Origin: Photobacterium sp. JCM 19050
GTDB taxonomy: Bacteria > Pseudomonadota > Gammaproteobacteria > Enterobacterales > Vibrionaceae
Reading direction: 5' to 3'
NCBI GenBank assembly: GCA_001310455.1
Contig: BAXG01000021.1
Coordinates: forward strand, 24,971 to 88,970
DNA length: 64,000 nucleotides
Shown: in pieces, positions 11,229 through 21,443 of the stretch
How the letters are laid out: each line of letters opens with the position of its first letter
Numbering within the stretch: the stretch's first letter is position 1
Notes under the pieces: generated by a model
Told to the model about the DNA's origin: nothing
The model's database searches: none
What the model saw: only the letters and a program-made list of their open reading frames with translations
Position numbers and translations under genes: made by a program

Positions 11229-11801
11229 ATGAGTCAGGACGAATATTTCTCAGTACATGCTCACCTCACCGTCAATATTGAGCCGCTCACGGAAGGTGAA
11301 CACGTCCCGGATGAAGAAGCCTTTGAAGCTGAAATTCCGGTGTTGTTCCGGATCGCCCGCGAATGCGCAGAATCGGATGAGTCGATGGAAAAAGACCTGG
11401 CTGCGATGAAAATTGAAAACAGCCACGCCCTTCTGAATTACCTCAACACACAGAACAAAAAGCTCGACCTTCTGCTGAATTTTATGCTGGCAAATCAGGA
11501 CAATCCTAAGTTCCGTCACAAAACCGAAACGTTCGGAGCCAGCAGCCTGACCTATTTTTCAGATAAGCCTTTGCGTAAAGGAACCTTTGCCCGGGTTAAA
11601 ATCTTCCTCCATCATCCGGCTGCAGCAATCTACTGCTATGGTGAGGTGTTTGGTTGTAAAGAAGTCGAAGGCAGGTATGCTATTGGCATTCGCTATACCC
11701 GGCTTCAAGAGCCGGACCAGGACATACTTATCCGCGCTGCGCTTCACCTTCAACAAAAGTTGCTAAGACAGCGCGCCTTAAAAAGAGAAGAAAACAAGTA
11801 A
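11229..11801 (+). CDS. PilZ-like protein upstream of mfd
   Basis: Cytoplasmic 190-residue protein. By position (directly before mfd) and general layout it corresponds to the PilZ-domain protein found there in vibrios (PlzB-type). The N-terminal half has an acidic alpha-helical stretch (residues 20-90), the C-terminal half a beta-rich domain (about 98-165). I cannot see a canonical RxxxR plus D/NxSxxG c-di-GMP motif; the equivalent region reads FGASSLTYFSDKPLRKGT. It may therefore be a non-binding PilZ member. The stop is 9 bases from the mfd start, suggesting an operon. Confidence 0.75.
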   Translation: MSQDEYFSVHAHLTVNIEPLTEGEHVPDEEAFEAEIPVLFRIARECAESDESMEKDLAAMKIENSHALLNYLNTQNKKLDLLLNFMLANQDNPKFRHKTETFGASSLTYFSDKPLRKGTFARVKIFLHHPAAAIYCYGEVFGCKEVEGRYAIGIRYTRLQEPDQDILIRAALHLQQKLLRQRALKREENK

Positions 11802-11810
11802 CGCCTTCAG

Positions 11811-14800
11811 ATGAAACCAACTCCTGTTATTTCTGCTCTCCAGACGCCAAAAGCTGGGGAGCAACAGCATTTGGGGAACCTTATTGGCTCCTCACTGGCA
11901 CTGGCTATTGGTGATATTGCTAACCGGCATAATGGTCCAGTCCTTCTTATTACTCCCGACAGCCAGAACGCGAGGCGGCTGGAAAGAGAAATCAGCCAGT
12001 TCACACCGGAAAAGTGTGAGGTTTTCCCAGATTGGGAGACCCTTCCTTACGACAACTTTTCCCCGCACCAGGACATCATTTCCGAGCGTCTGTCGCTGCT
12101 TTACCAGATGCCTCAACTGGTATCCGGTGTGGTTATCATGCCCGTTAACACGCTTCTTCAGCGAGTGTTACCCAAAAGCTTTCTGACCCGACACGCCCTG
12201 GTTGTTAAAAAAGGGGATTTGCTGTCTCTCGAAAAGCTTCGTGACCAGTTGGAGAGCGCGGGTTACCGGCATGTTGACCAGGTAATGGAACACGGCGAAT
12301 ATGCTTCCCGAGGCTCTATTCTGGATCTGTTCCCTATGGGCAGCCACCAGCCTCTTCGTATCGATTTCTTCGACGACGAAATTGATACCATCAGGGAATT
12401 TGACCCGGAAACACAACGCTCGACGACAGAAATCGACAGTATCAGCCTGCTTCCTGCCCGTGAATTTCCGACAGATGCCGATGCAATTGAACAGTTCCGC
12501 GTGCGCTGGCGCGAACAGTTTGACGCCCGCCGCGAACCGGAATCCGTCTATCAGCAAGTCAGCAAACGCACCCTTCCGGCCGGTATAGAGTATTGGCAAC
12601 CCCTGTTCTTTGATGAAATGGAAACCCTGTTTGATTATCTGCCGGACAACACGCTTGTTATCTCAGTCGGTGATTTGGAACAGGCGGGGAAACAGTTTCT
12701 TGCGGATGCAGATAACCGGTATGACCAGCGTCGCGTTGACCCTATGCGCCCGCTGCTCTCCCCGAAATCACTGTGGCTGGATACGGATGAAATGTTCTCT
12801 CGGCTCAAGCCAATCCCCCGCATCATGCTCACCGATGCAGAGGTCGAAGGCAAAAGCTGGCGAATAAATATCCGTTGCCGGGCATTACCTGATCTGAATG
12901 TAAACCACCAGCTCAAAGAGCCGATGGGGGCATTGCGCCAGTTTTGCGAGCAATTCAGCGGCAAGGTCGTCTTTTCCGTCGAATCAGAAGGCCGACGTGA
13001 AGCCCTGCTCGATATGCTTTCACGCATCAAACTTCGCCCACAGGTCTGTCATTCTGTGTATGAGGCGCTGGATGCCCCTAGCCGGGTGACATTGATTATC
13101 GGCCCGGCAGAAAACGGGTTTATTCTTGAAGACGCCGGTTTTGCCTCATTTGTGAAACCGACCTCTTCGGCGAACGCGTTGCGCAGCGTCGCCGTCGCAA
13201 TGATAAAAAAGCCGCCGTCAGCAGTGAAACCATCATCCGGACTCTGGCAGAGCTCCAGCCCGGTCAGCCGGTTGTCCACCTCAAGCACGGCATCGGACGA
13301 TATGAAGGGCTGCAAACCCTCGAAGCCGGCGGCCTGACAACAGAATTTGTCACCCTGGAATATCAGAAAGGGTCCAAGCTTTATGTCCCGGTCTCCTCGC
13401 TTCATCTGCTCACCCGCTACACCGGCGGTGCGGAAGAAGCGGCGCCGCTGCACAAACTCGGCGGTGAAGCGTGGGAGAAAGCGCGCCGAAAAGCAGCAGA
13501 AAAGGTTCGGGACGTTGCTGCTGAACTTCTTGATGTTTATGCCAAACGCGCGGTTAAACCCGGCTTTGCGTTCAAGCATGACCACGAAGCTTATATGGAT
13601 TTCTGCAACGGTTTCCCGTTTGAGGAAACCCACGATCAGGCATTGGCAATCAACGCAGTGCTGTCAGACATGTGTCGTCCTATTGCTATGGATCGTCTTG
13701 TATGTGGTGACGTGGGCTTCGGAAAAACAGAAGTGGCGATGCGCGCGGCATTTCTGGCTGTTCACAACGCTAAACAGGTTGCGGTTCTGGTGCCGACTAC
13801 CCTGCTCGCCCAACAGCACTTTGAAAACTTCCGTGACCGTTTTGCCAACCTTCCGGTAAGGGTAGAAGTGCTTTCACGTTTTAAGTCAGCCAAGGAACAG
13901 AGCCAGATTCTTGCTGATGTAGACGCCGGCAAGGTGGATATCCTGATTGGTACCCACAAATTGCTTCAAGGCACCATCAAATTTGCTGATCTGGGACTGC
14001 TTATTGTGGATGAAGAGCACCGCTTTGGTGTTCGCCAGAAAGAGAAAATCAAAGCCATGCGGCTGATGTCGATATCCTGACCCTGACCGCAACGCCGATT
14101 CCTCGTACCCTCAATATGGCCATGAGCGGCATCCGGGACCTGTCGATTATCGCAACGCCACCTTCTCGCCGCCTCGCGGTGAAGACATTTGTGCGTGAGC
14201 GCGATGAAGTCACCGTGAAGGAAGCTATCCTGCGTGAAATCATGCGTGGTGGACAAGTTTACTTCCTGCATAACGATGTCGAATCCATCGAAAAAGCGGC
14301 CGCCGACCTTGCGGAGTTGGTGCCGGACGCTCGCATCACTGTCGCCCACGGGCAAATGCGTGAGCGTGAGCTTGAACGCATCATGACCGACTTCTACCAC
14401 CAGCGCTTCAATGTGCTGGTGTGTACGACAATCATCGAAACCGGTATTGATGTGCCGACGGCTAACACCATCATCATCAACCGCGCCGATAACTTCGGCC
14501 TGGCACAGCTTCACCAGTTGCGCGGCCGGGTTGGCCGTTCCCACCACCAGGCATACGCCTATCTGCTGACGCCGCACCCTAAGCGTATGTCAAAAGATGC
14601 GGCAAAACGCCTTGAAGCTATCGCGTCACTGGAAGATCTCGGTGCCGGCTTTACCCTGGCAACCCATGACCTTGAGATCCGCGGAGCCGGAGAACTGCTC
14701 GGTGATGAACAGAGCGGCCAGATCCAGACCGTTGGCTTCACGCTGTATATGGAAATGCTGGAACAGGCAGTTGACGCGCTGAAAGAAGGTAAGGAACCGT

Positions 14801-15282
14801 CACTGGACGATTTGCTTAACGAGCAGACCGAAGTGGAACTCCGTGTCCCTGCCCTGCTTCCGGATGATTACATGCCAGATATCAACACCCGGCTGTCGTT
14901 GTACAAGCGTGTGGCCAGTGCGTCCAATGATGATGAGCTGGATGAACTTCGTGTTGAGTTGATTGACCGCTTCGGTATGTTGCCTGAACCGGCGAAAAAC
15001 CTGCTGACGCTGGCGCGCCTGAAACTGTCAGCCACTGAGCTCGGTATCCGCAAGCTGGAGCTGGGGCCGTTGGGCGGAGCCATTGAATTTAATGAAAATG
15101 CACCGATTGATCCCGCTTTTCTGGTGGGTCTGTTACAATCGAGCCCACAGACTTACCGCCTGGATGGCCCTGCCCGCCTGAAGGTGGTCGAAGCGATTAA
15201 GGAAAACCCGGATCGCATCCGGTTTGCACAAACGCTCATTGAGCAATTTGAAAATCATAAAGTGACTGCGGTGCAGGCTTAA
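11811..15282 (+). CDS. mfd: transcription-repair coupling factor Mfd (two frame breaks)
   Basis: DNA translocase that removes RNA polymerase stalled at lesions and recruits UvrA. In order: UvrB-like N-terminal modules (to about residue 350), RNA polymerase-interacting domain with VVHLKHGIGRYEGL, helicase motifs GDVGFGKTEVA, DEEHRFG and LTATPIPRTL, and the TRG and C-terminal domains. Breaks at about 13149 (T run) and 14061 (GGG read as GG) interrupt the frame; with both repaired the product is about 1157 residues (E. coli 1148). The upstream PilZ gene is close and probably co-transcribed. Confidence 0.95.
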
Positions 15283-15318
15283 CAGCCTGCCCGGACTTGT
15301 TTTAAACGGAGTCATATT

Positions 15319-16140
15319 TTGAAGAGACTGGTCTTTCTTCTGCTTTTCCTCGTCAGCTGGCCCAGCTTTGCCCAGCGCCTGTTTGATGTGGAAATTATTC
15401 TGTTCAAACGGAACCAGGATCCGGCAACTGTCAATGAACACTGGCCTGAAAAGCTGGTTGATATTGATTACGCCAACTCAATCTCCCTGTCTGATAAAGC
15501 AGCCCTGAGAAAACGTGGTATTACCTTGTTGCCTCAAAACCAGTGGGAACTGAACAGCGAATACCAGAAACTGCGGAATCATGCCGGTTTCACCCCTCTG
15601 GTACATATGGCCTGGCGTCAGGGTGACGGAGCCCGTCCATATATGCCTAAACTTCGCCTGAGTGCAGGTAAAAACTGGGCAGATATGTTCCGCCCGGATG
15701 GAAGCAGCCTCAACGCCGCCCCACTTGACCCGGCATACGATGCAGCCCATTCAACAGGTGGTCTGTTTGAGCTGGATGGTATCCTCCGGGTTTATGTTCA
15801 GCATTATCTGTTCCTTGAAACCGATATGGTGCTGCGTGAACCAAGTACCCGCGAAGTGTTGGTGAAGGTAAGCGACGATATTCCTGCACTGCCAGGAACT
15901 GAAACCAACGAGCAAGGCGCGCCTGTAACCGAGGTTGGTAACACTGCGGCGCAACCTGAAACGGTAAACAGCAATGTTCAATTCGGTGGCTTGCAGGAGA
16001 TTGAAAAAACCTACAGGACTGAAAGTGTTTTGCAGGACTATGCCTTCAAGCAAAAACGACGTATGCGCAGCGGAGAGACACACTATCTTGACCACCCGTT
16101 GATGGGTATGGTCATTCAGGTGCGCAAAGTCCAGCAGTAA
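15319..16140 (+). CDS. csiV: CsiV-family peptidoglycan-binding protein (TTG start)
   Basis: Periplasmic protein of the CsiV/DUF2803 family, described in vibrios as a peptidoglycan-binding protein linked to CsrA. The product has 273 residues: a signal peptide (MKRLVFLLLFLVSWPSFAQ), then RLFDVEIILFKR, the usual opening of the mature domain. The start codon is TTG at 15319, supported by the GGAG at 15308-15311 and by the position of the signal peptide. It follows mfd by 36 bases and ends in a terminator. Intact frame. Confidence 0.85.
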   Translation: MKRLVFLLLFLVSWPSFAQRLFDVEIILFKRNQDPATVNEHWPEKLVDIDYANSISLSDKAALRKRGITLLPQNQWELNSEYQKLRNHAGFTPLVHMAWRQGDGARPYMPKLRLSAGKNWADMFRPDGSSLNAAPLDPAYDAAHSTGGLFELDGILRVYVQHYLFLETDMVLREPSTREVLVKVSDDIPALPGTETNEQGAPVTEVGNTAAQPETVNSNVQFGGLQEIEKTYRTESVLQDYAFKQKRRMRSGETHYLDHPLMGMVIQVRKVQQ

Positions 16141-16160
16141 TTCGCAACATGCGTTGTCTA

Positions 16161-16190
16161 ACCCCTCCTTTGCGAGGGGTTTTGTTTTTT
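16161..16190 (+). terminator. terminator after csiV
   Basis: Stem ACCCCTC/GAGGGGT with a short loop, followed by TTTTGTTTTTT. Confidence 0.88.
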
Positions 16191-16209
16191 ACAGCGTCAG
16201 AAAATGGCA

Positions 16210-16264
16210 ATATACCCAAACCACCTCAAGGTGCTGGTTTCAGCGAGAGGTGATTTGGGTATAT
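16210..16264. repeat. dispersed palindromic repeat A, short complete copy
   Basis: Ends ATATACCCAAA and TTTGGGTATAT form a perfect 11-bp inverted repeat; the inner CCACCTC and GAGAGGTGA also pair partly. The core CCACCTCAAGGTGC at 16221-16234 recurs at 56466 and 63889. It lies between csiV and the LysR gene, just upstream of the latter. Confidence 0.8.
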
Positions 16265-16297
16265 AGTTTTCGCTGCTCCTGCCTTTCGGAAAAAGTC

Positions 16298-17184
16298 ATG
16301 AAAACCCGTCAGTTAATGCTCTTCCTCGATGTTGCCAAAACCGGCTCAATTGCGGAGGCCGCCCGGATACACGGTGCAAGCCGGACAACGGTAAGTGCTG
16401 CCGTCGCCGCCCTTGAGGATGAACTCGGGATGCCATTGTTCCAGCGAAGCGGCAACCGGATTACCCTCACGCCGCTCGGAAACAGCATCCTGCCGGAAGC
16501 CGAGCGTATTACTGCAGCCGCTGAAGTCATCTTACGCCGCGCCGCCCAGGCAATGAGCGGCACAGAGCCGGTTCTTCGCATTGCGCGGGATGATGCCATT
16601 CCTGAACGCTTCTGGCGTGCCTGGCTCAAAGATCTGCGGGCCAGGTTTCCGCACACCGCTATATCAGTCTATGTGGTCTCTACACCTGAGCTGCGTCATT
16701 GGTTGACGAAAATCTCGCGGATGTCGCATACGGCATGATCGACGGTCGGGAAATAAACGATAACCTCACTGCACCGGTATTGGGGAATATGGACGTCTAC
16801 CTGGTCTGTTCGCCCGAGCACAACCTCAGCCGTCTGAGCTATGTCTCCAATACAGACCTTGCACAACACACTGAAATCACCCTTTCCCATCTCGAACCCA
16901 CGCTGATGCCTAAACGCGGCGAGATTTCGGAAGACTACATTGCGCTGACATTTTACGAATACATCCGGGATGCGGCCGTAGACGGGCTGGGTTGGGCCAG
17001 AGTGCCGGTCGCGTTAATGAAAAATGAGCTGCAACAAACACAACTCAGTGTGTTACGCCACGGAGAAGCCCGCAACCAGCTAAGCTACCACGTTATCCGG
17101 CCGGGCAATGCCGTACCGGGTGATGTCCAAAGCTGGTTGTCGACCAAAGTAAGGCAATACCTGATTGACCAACTGCAGTGTTAA
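16298..17184 (+). CDS. LysR-family transcriptional regulator (one frame break)
   Basis: DNA-binding regulator. An N-terminal winged helix-turn-helix (residues 1-60, with FLDVAKTGSIAEAARIHGAS) is followed by a substrate-binding domain. The start at 16298 gives MKTRQLMLFLDV. The frame breaks at about 16699, where one missing T (TTT read as TT) joins ELRH to LVDENLADVAYG; the repaired product is about 295 residues. Target genes are unknown: the neighbour downstream is convergent and repeat A lies in its upstream region. Subfamily not recognised. Confidence 0.85.
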
Positions 17185-17601
17185 AGCGTCAGACAGATCA
17201 GTAATCCGGCCCCAGAGCATCTTCCATCTTGCCTGCTTTTCCGACGGTGAGAGTGTTTTGGGGCTTATCGCAACATCATCGCCAAATTCTGCACGGCACG
17301 CCAAGAGGTCTGCGTTTACTGCGCCTCTCCATTCACCGTCTATTTCACCACCGACGGCAATCAGGTCATCGCAAGTTTTGCATCGGAAAAACGTCGCAAG
17401 GCGATCTCCGTTCTTTTCCGCCTTCAACGCAGACAGCGGAACGCCAACCGATACCTGCATTGAAGGGTGGCTGATCAGACCTGAAGGCTTACTCCGGCAA
17501 TAGTCACAGTCACACCTTCGGGGCTGTAACTCCCCGGTTTGTATGTCTGCGGATACCCGGACAGTCACAGCGTTGCAGCGGCAGTTCCCGGTCGTCTCCA
17601 T
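17080..17601 (-). CDS. GFA-like/DUF6151 cysteine-rich protein
   Basis: Protein of about 173 residues starting METTGNCRCNAVTV. The CxC (NCRC), CDCDYC and FRCKTCDD cysteine groups match the zinc-binding GFA (glutathione-dependent formaldehyde-activating) fold, here of the DUF6151 type; enzymatic function is not established. The last ~35 codons run antisense into the 3' end of the LysR gene (17080-17184). Another frame holds a stop just after the LysR stop, so the true C-terminus may be shorter, with an undetected frame break near 17200. A start at 17622 is also possible. Confidence 0.65.
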   Translation of the reverse strand: METTGNCRCNAVTVRVSADIQTGELQPRRCDCDYCRSKPSGLISHPSMQVSVGVPLSALKAEKNGDRLATFFRCKTCDDLIAVGGEIDGEWRGAVNADLLACRAEFGDDVAISPKTLSPSEKQARWKMLWGRITDLSDALTLQLVNQVLPYFGRQPALDITRYGIARPDNVVA

Positions 17602-17626
17602 ACAAGTAATCCTTACACTCAAGACG

Positions 17627-18283
17627 CTAAGACAATTGTGTTTCGATCCATCGGCCTATATCCCTGAGCTGAGGCATGCAAACAGCGTGTTCCATCGCAT
17701 ACGTTTTCCAAACAGGCACAATGCCGAGTGTCACCAGTTCTCCAAGCGCTTCCCGTCCCAGTGAAGGCAGCACAACGGGGTCATACTCACCATGCATCAC
17801 CATCACCGGCAACGCAGAATTTGTAGATTGTAGTTTAACATCCTGTGCCGTCGCGAAATATGTTGAAAGCGCGAGGAGTCCTGCCAGTTTCTTGGGGTAA
17901 GACAAGGCGGTGTGGTACGCCACCGCCCCTCCCTGGGAAAATCCGGCAATCACAATTCGCTCACTGTGAATGCCATTTTCCACTTGCTGATTGATGAGGT
18001 CTGTTACTGCATCAGCAGAGTCAATCAACTGCGCTTTATTGATCTTACGGCCTTCTCCCATCTGCAAAATATCGTACCAGGCAGGCATCACATAGCCTCC
18101 GTTTACAGTCACGGGAATCTGCGGGGCATGAGGGAAGATAAAACGGATTTTCAGGGATTCATCCAATCCCAGCTCCGGAACGGCGGCTTCAAAATCATGG
18201 CCGCTGGCACCGAGGCCGTGAAGCCAGATAACACAGGCATCCGGATTATCCGATGTTTCAACTTCTAGATACTTCAATGGCAT
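17627..18283 (-). CDS. alpha/beta-hydrolase, phospholipase/carboxylesterase family
   Basis: Cytosolic serine hydrolase of 218 residues, full length for the family (similar to YpfH and bacterial acyl-protein-thioesterase-like carboxylesterases). Visible: WLHGLGASGHDF near residue 19, nucleophile elbow GFSQGG near residue 113, acid HGEYDPVV near 164 and the catalytic histidine in MEHAV near 197. The natural substrate is unknown. It lies 25 bases downstream on the minus strand from nothing obvious and just before the GFA-like gene, with which it may be co-transcribed. Confidence 0.88.
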   Translation of the reverse strand: MPLKYLEVETSDNPDACVIWLHGLGASGHDFEAAVPELGLDESLKIRFIFPHAPQIPVTVNGGYVMPAWYDILQMGEGRKINKAQLIDSADAVTDLINQQVENGIHSERIVIAGFSQGGAVAYHTALSYPKKLAGLLALSTYFATAQDVKLQSTNSALPVMVMHGEYDPVVLPSLGREALGELVTLGIVPVWKTYAMEHAVCMPQLRDIGRWIETQLS

Positions 18284-18392
18284 TTCTTTTTATCTCTTCA
18301 ACAATTGTAAAGATGCGTAATTTTTGTTGCCTGATTTTCTGGAGGTAAGCAAAATCCCCACAAAACCACAACAACATTAAGGTAACGTGAGC

Positions 18393-18938
18393 ATGACAAA
18401 AGAGAAACTTTCTAAAACGACTATATCTCTTCACTGGATTGTTGCCTTTGCCATGCTGGTCATCATGGCAATGGGCATTTACATGCATGAAACAGAGACC
18501 TTCGCCCTCTACCCGATTCACAAGTCACTTGGCTTTGTCGCCCTGTTTGTCATTTTGGCCCGGATAGCATGGCGAATGAAAGAGGGATGGCCCGAAGATG
18601 CTTCGGACTCTGCAGAATGGCAGAAAAAAGCCGCCAGAGCAGTACATTGGATATTGATAACCGGTACCGCTCTTTTTCCGGTTTCAGGCTTAATGATGTC
18701 AGTCGCAGGTGGTAATGGACTGGCCGTATTTGGTATGGAGCTCATTGCCCGTAATCCGAATCCGGACAACCCGGCCAAAGCGTTGCCTCTCAATGAAACC
18801 CTTGCCGGGCTGGGCCACGTTGTCCATAACGCATTGGTTCCGATCATGGTTCTGGCAATCGTGCTTCACATCCTCGGCGCGGTGAAACACCATCTTGTTG
18901 ACAAAGACGTGACAGTGTCACGCATGTTGGGCAAGTAA
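18393..18938 (+). CDS. cytochrome b561 family protein
   Basis: Di-heme inner-membrane cytochrome of the prokaryotic b561 (CybB) family, about 181 residues with four transmembrane helices. Likely heme-ligand histidines lie in ISLHWIV, PIHKSLG, AVHWIL and in the last helix region (VLHILGAVKHH). These proteins pass electrons from the quinol pool, in some cases to superoxide. The ATG at 18393 is preferred over the GTG at 18387 because AAGGT lies at a proper distance. Single-gene unit ending in a bidirectional terminator. Confidence 0.9.
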   Translation: MTKEKLSKTTISLHWIVAFAMLVIMAMGIYMHETETFALYPIHKSLGFVALFVILARIAWRMKEGWPEDASDSAEWQKKAARAVHWILITGTALFPVSGLMMSVAGGNGLAVFGMELIARNPNPDNPAKALPLNETLAGLGHVVHNALVPIMVLAIVLHILGAVKHHLVDKDVTVSRMLGK

Positions 18939-18962
18939 CCCGTTACATCCAGCAGGCACAAA

Positions 18963-18990
18963 AAAAGGACATCTGGAAAGATGTCCTTTT
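18963..18990. terminator. bidirectional terminator between cytochrome b561 and OB-fold genes
   Basis: Stem AAAAGGACATCT with AGATGTCCTTTT around a GGAA loop. Confidence 0.88.
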
Positions 18991-19034
18991 ACTTGGGTTA
19001 TCCGGTTCCTGAGAACAAGTGTGCCGGCCAACAA

Positions 19035-19418
19035 TCAATTCAGGATTTCTACGCGTTCCACTTCAATCTTCGGCGCATTACCAAGCTCGTAGTCACCATA
19101 CAGGCGAACCTTGGTTGACGGGGTAATTGCCTGCGGCACAGAAATGTCATCGTCCATCTCTACACGGATTTCAGCACCGCTGCCATCAGAGAACATAAAG
19201 GTGTCTTTGGTCATTTGCTTGACCAATTTGCCTTCCACGATAGTGTTACGCTCTGAGAAAAAGTTTGCGTTGTCCAACAGCTGCGCAACGGTATCCACCT
19301 CTTTCGGGCCATTGAAATTGATACCAACCGGCTTACCGTCAGTATTGTTTCCTGCCATTGCAAGCGCAGGTGCCATTGATGCGATAAGTGCGAGTGACAG
19401 AAGGGTTTTCTTAGCCAT
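19035..19418 (-). CDS. ygiW: YgiW-family periplasmic OB-fold protein
   Basis: Secreted protein of 127 residues: signal peptide MAKKTLLSLALIASMAPALAMA followed by a BOF (bacterial OB-fold) domain with GKLVKQMTKDTFMFSDGSG and RLYGDYE. In enterics the homologue YgiW/VisP is encoded beside the QseBC two-component genes, and P. aeruginosa CarO of the same fold is controlled by the calcium-responsive CarSR. Here a QseBC/PhoPQ-like pair lies 2.4 kb away and a matching direct-repeat box stands upstream (19497-19513). Start at 19418 chosen because it opens the signal peptide. Confidence 0.82.
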   Translation of the reverse strand: MAKKTLLSLALIASMAPALAMAGNNTDGKPVGINFNGPKEVDTVAQLLDNANFFSERNTIVEGKLVKQMTKDTFMFSDGSGAEIRVEMDDDISVPQAITPSTKVRLYGDYELGNAPKIEVERVEILN

Positions 19419-19496
19419 TTGGAGAACCTTGTTGTTATTCCTTTTTGATAAACCCAATTTTCCCCCTTTCAGTCTGAATACTTACTGATAGCATTA

Positions 19497-19513
19497 TTCA
19501 TACTCTGTTCAGA
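19497..19513 (-). promoter_or_regulatory. candidate response-regulator box upstream of ygiW
   Basis: TTCATACTCTGTTCAGA: half-sites starting TTCA at 19497 and 19508, 11 bp apart, the spacing used by OmpR/PhoP-family dimers. It is 14/17 identical to the box at 21444-21460. Inference from sequence only. Confidence 0.45.
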
Positions 19514-19538
19514 AACGATCTGGTGTTTAACAAACATT

Positions 19539-19563
19539 AAAAAACCCGGCAAATTGCCGGGTT
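19539..19563 (-). terminator. terminator after ndh
   Basis: AACCCGGCAAATTGCCGGGTT stem-loop followed on the minus strand by a run of six Ts. Confidence 0.88.
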
Positions 19564-19584
19564 CATTTGTATAAAAAAGCTCTG

Positions 19585-20887
19585 TCAGTGCAGTTTCAGG
19601 TTCGGGCGCAACACACGGTTAATACGGCCCACCAGCATAATAAGACCGGTCTTGAGGTACCCATGCAGCGCAATCTGGTGCAGGCGGTACAGGGAAATAT
19701 AAACAATACGAGCGATCCGGCCTTCAACCATCATTGAACCACGGGTCAGGTTGCCCATCAGGCTGCCGACCGTTGAGAAGCGGCTCAGAGAGACCAGGGA
19801 ACCGTGATCTTTGTAGATATACGGCTTCATTTCACGCTCAGTGATCTTGGCGACGATATTGCTGAAACAGCGACTCGCCATCTGGTGCGCAGACTGGGCT
19901 CGAGGCGGAACAAATGAACCATCTTCCTGAACACAGGATGCACAGTCGCCGATAACAAAAATGTCTTCGTCGTTGGTAGTCTGCAGCGTAGGTTTCACCA
20001 CAAGTTGGTTGATTCGATTGGTTTCCAGCCCACCGAAGTCTTTCAGGAAATCAGGTGCTTTGATACCTGCAGCCCACACCATGATTTCTGCACGAATCAG
20101 GTCACCATCTTTGGTGTGGAGCCCTTCTCGTCTGCCTTAACAATCATGGTGCTGGTACGTACGTTTACGCCAAGCTTAACCAGTTCCTGATGCGCGGCAC
20201 CGGAAATACGCGGTGGCAGAGCAGGCAGGATACGTTCACCGGCTTCCACCAGGGTGACTTTCAGCTTGCTGCTGTCCAGGTCGCCGAAACCATAGTTGTG
20301 CAGTTCTTTAATCGCGTTGTGAAGCTCGGCTGAGAGCTCAACGCCGGTCGCACCACCGCCTACGATTGCAATTTCCACTTCCCCTTTGCCGCCCATGGCA
20401 TGCAGTTTGAGGAACGCATTGTTCATCTCGTTGCGGAAACGGTTAGCCTGTTCAGGCTGTCGAGGAAGATACAATGCTCGCGGACACCCGCGGTATTAAA
20501 GTCATTTGAACGGGAGCCAATGGCCATTACCAGAATATCGTAGCTGATTTCCCGTTCAGGCATGAGCAGGTCACCATCTTCATCTTCCATCGCAGCCAGG
20601 GTGATGGTCTTCTTATCGCGGTCAATGCTACACAGACTACCGAGTTGGAAATCGAAATGATGATTACGAGCATGTGCCCGGTAGCTCAGGGCATCAACGC
20701 CTTCGTCCAGTGAACCGGTAGCCACTTCATGAAGCAGCGGTTTCCACAAGTGACTGGAGTTTCGATCTACCAGCGTTACAGTTGCACGACGTTTACGGCC
20801 AAGGGTACGGCCCAGTTTTGTGGCAAGCTCCAAACCGCCTGCACCACCACCAACGACTACGATTTTAAGCACAATCACTTCCTTCAA
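19585..20887 (-). CDS. ndh: type II NADH dehydrogenase (two frame breaks)
   Basis: Membrane-associated, non-proton-pumping NADH:quinone oxidoreductase with FAD. Two dinucleotide-binding motifs are visible: [11 protein letters not shown] at the N-terminus and [14 protein letters not shown] near residue 170; [17 protein letters not shown] and the C-terminal [12 protein letters not shown] also match E. coli Ndh. Breaks at about 20455 (CCC read as CC) and 20120 (one C missing) split the frame into three; repaired length is 434, equal to E. coli Ndh. A perfect FNR-type site lies about 190 bases upstream. Confidence 0.95.
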
Positions 20888-21069
20888 GACAAGACTGAAA
20901 AATTATTACAAAACTTGTGCGGATTTTAGAGAGCGTGGGATGTCGAATGCTTAAATGTCACTGCGCTAAGGCTGAGCGGATTGGGTTGTTTTGATTAATA
21001 ATTCCGCGGCACAGGTCAATTTTCGTGATTCACGCCTCACTTTATCGGTAAGACCATTATACCTTTTCT

Positions 21070-21083
21070 TTGATCTCAATCAA
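21070..21083. promoter_or_regulatory. FNR-type box upstream of ndh
   Basis: TTGATCTCAATCAA is a perfect match to TTGAT-N4-ATCAA. In E. coli FNR represses ndh under anaerobiosis from upstream sites, so the same control is likely here. It is about 183 bases from the ndh start and also downstream of the PepSY gene ending at 21162. Confidence 0.65.
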
Positions 21084-21161
21084 TTTCTAACACTGAGAAG
21101 GAAGCTCATTTGTTGTTTTTTTCCGCAACGACATCCCGATTCGTAATTTTGTTACAGATGA

Positions 21162-21431
21162 CTATTCATACTCTACATCGATTACTTCACCGCTCAGTGA
21201 GAACTCAACCTCCACATTTTTGCCCGCGGCGTCTTTTGCTTCCGCTTCAAATTTCTCTTCGTCCATGTCCCATTCCACTTCATTGATATCGTGATACCCA
21301 AGACTGACCATCTGCCTGACAATTTCCGGTACAGATGTGCGCAGCGGCTCGCCACCAGACGACTGTGGACTGTCTTGCGCCCAGAGCATCGTTGAGGAAA
21401 ACAGGCCTAAAATCAGCAATAGCACTCTCAT
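21162..21431 (-). CDS. small secreted PepSY-domain protein
   Basis: Protein of 89 residues with a signal peptide (MRVLLLILGLFSSTMLWAQ) and a single PepSY-like module: a helix VPEIVRQMVSLGYHDI, then EVEWDMDEEKFEAEAKDAAG and a closing beta strand VEFSLSGEVIDVEYE. Strongly acidic. Such proteins often accompany two-component sensors and may bind a ligand or the sensor in the periplasm; this is inference. It is divergent from a second PepSY gene, with only 52 bases between the starts. Confidence 0.8.
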   Translation of the reverse strand: MRVLLLILGLFSSTMLWAQDSPQSSGGEPLRTSVPEIVRQMVSLGYHDINEVEWDMDEEKFEAEAKDAAGKNVEVEFSLSGEVIDVEYE

Positions 21432-21443
21432 ATTTATTTCCTA

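Noticed and set aside
13049..13633. 194-residue minus-strand ORF
   Set aside because: Antisense to mfd in a region where the repaired mfd frame is clearly conserved.
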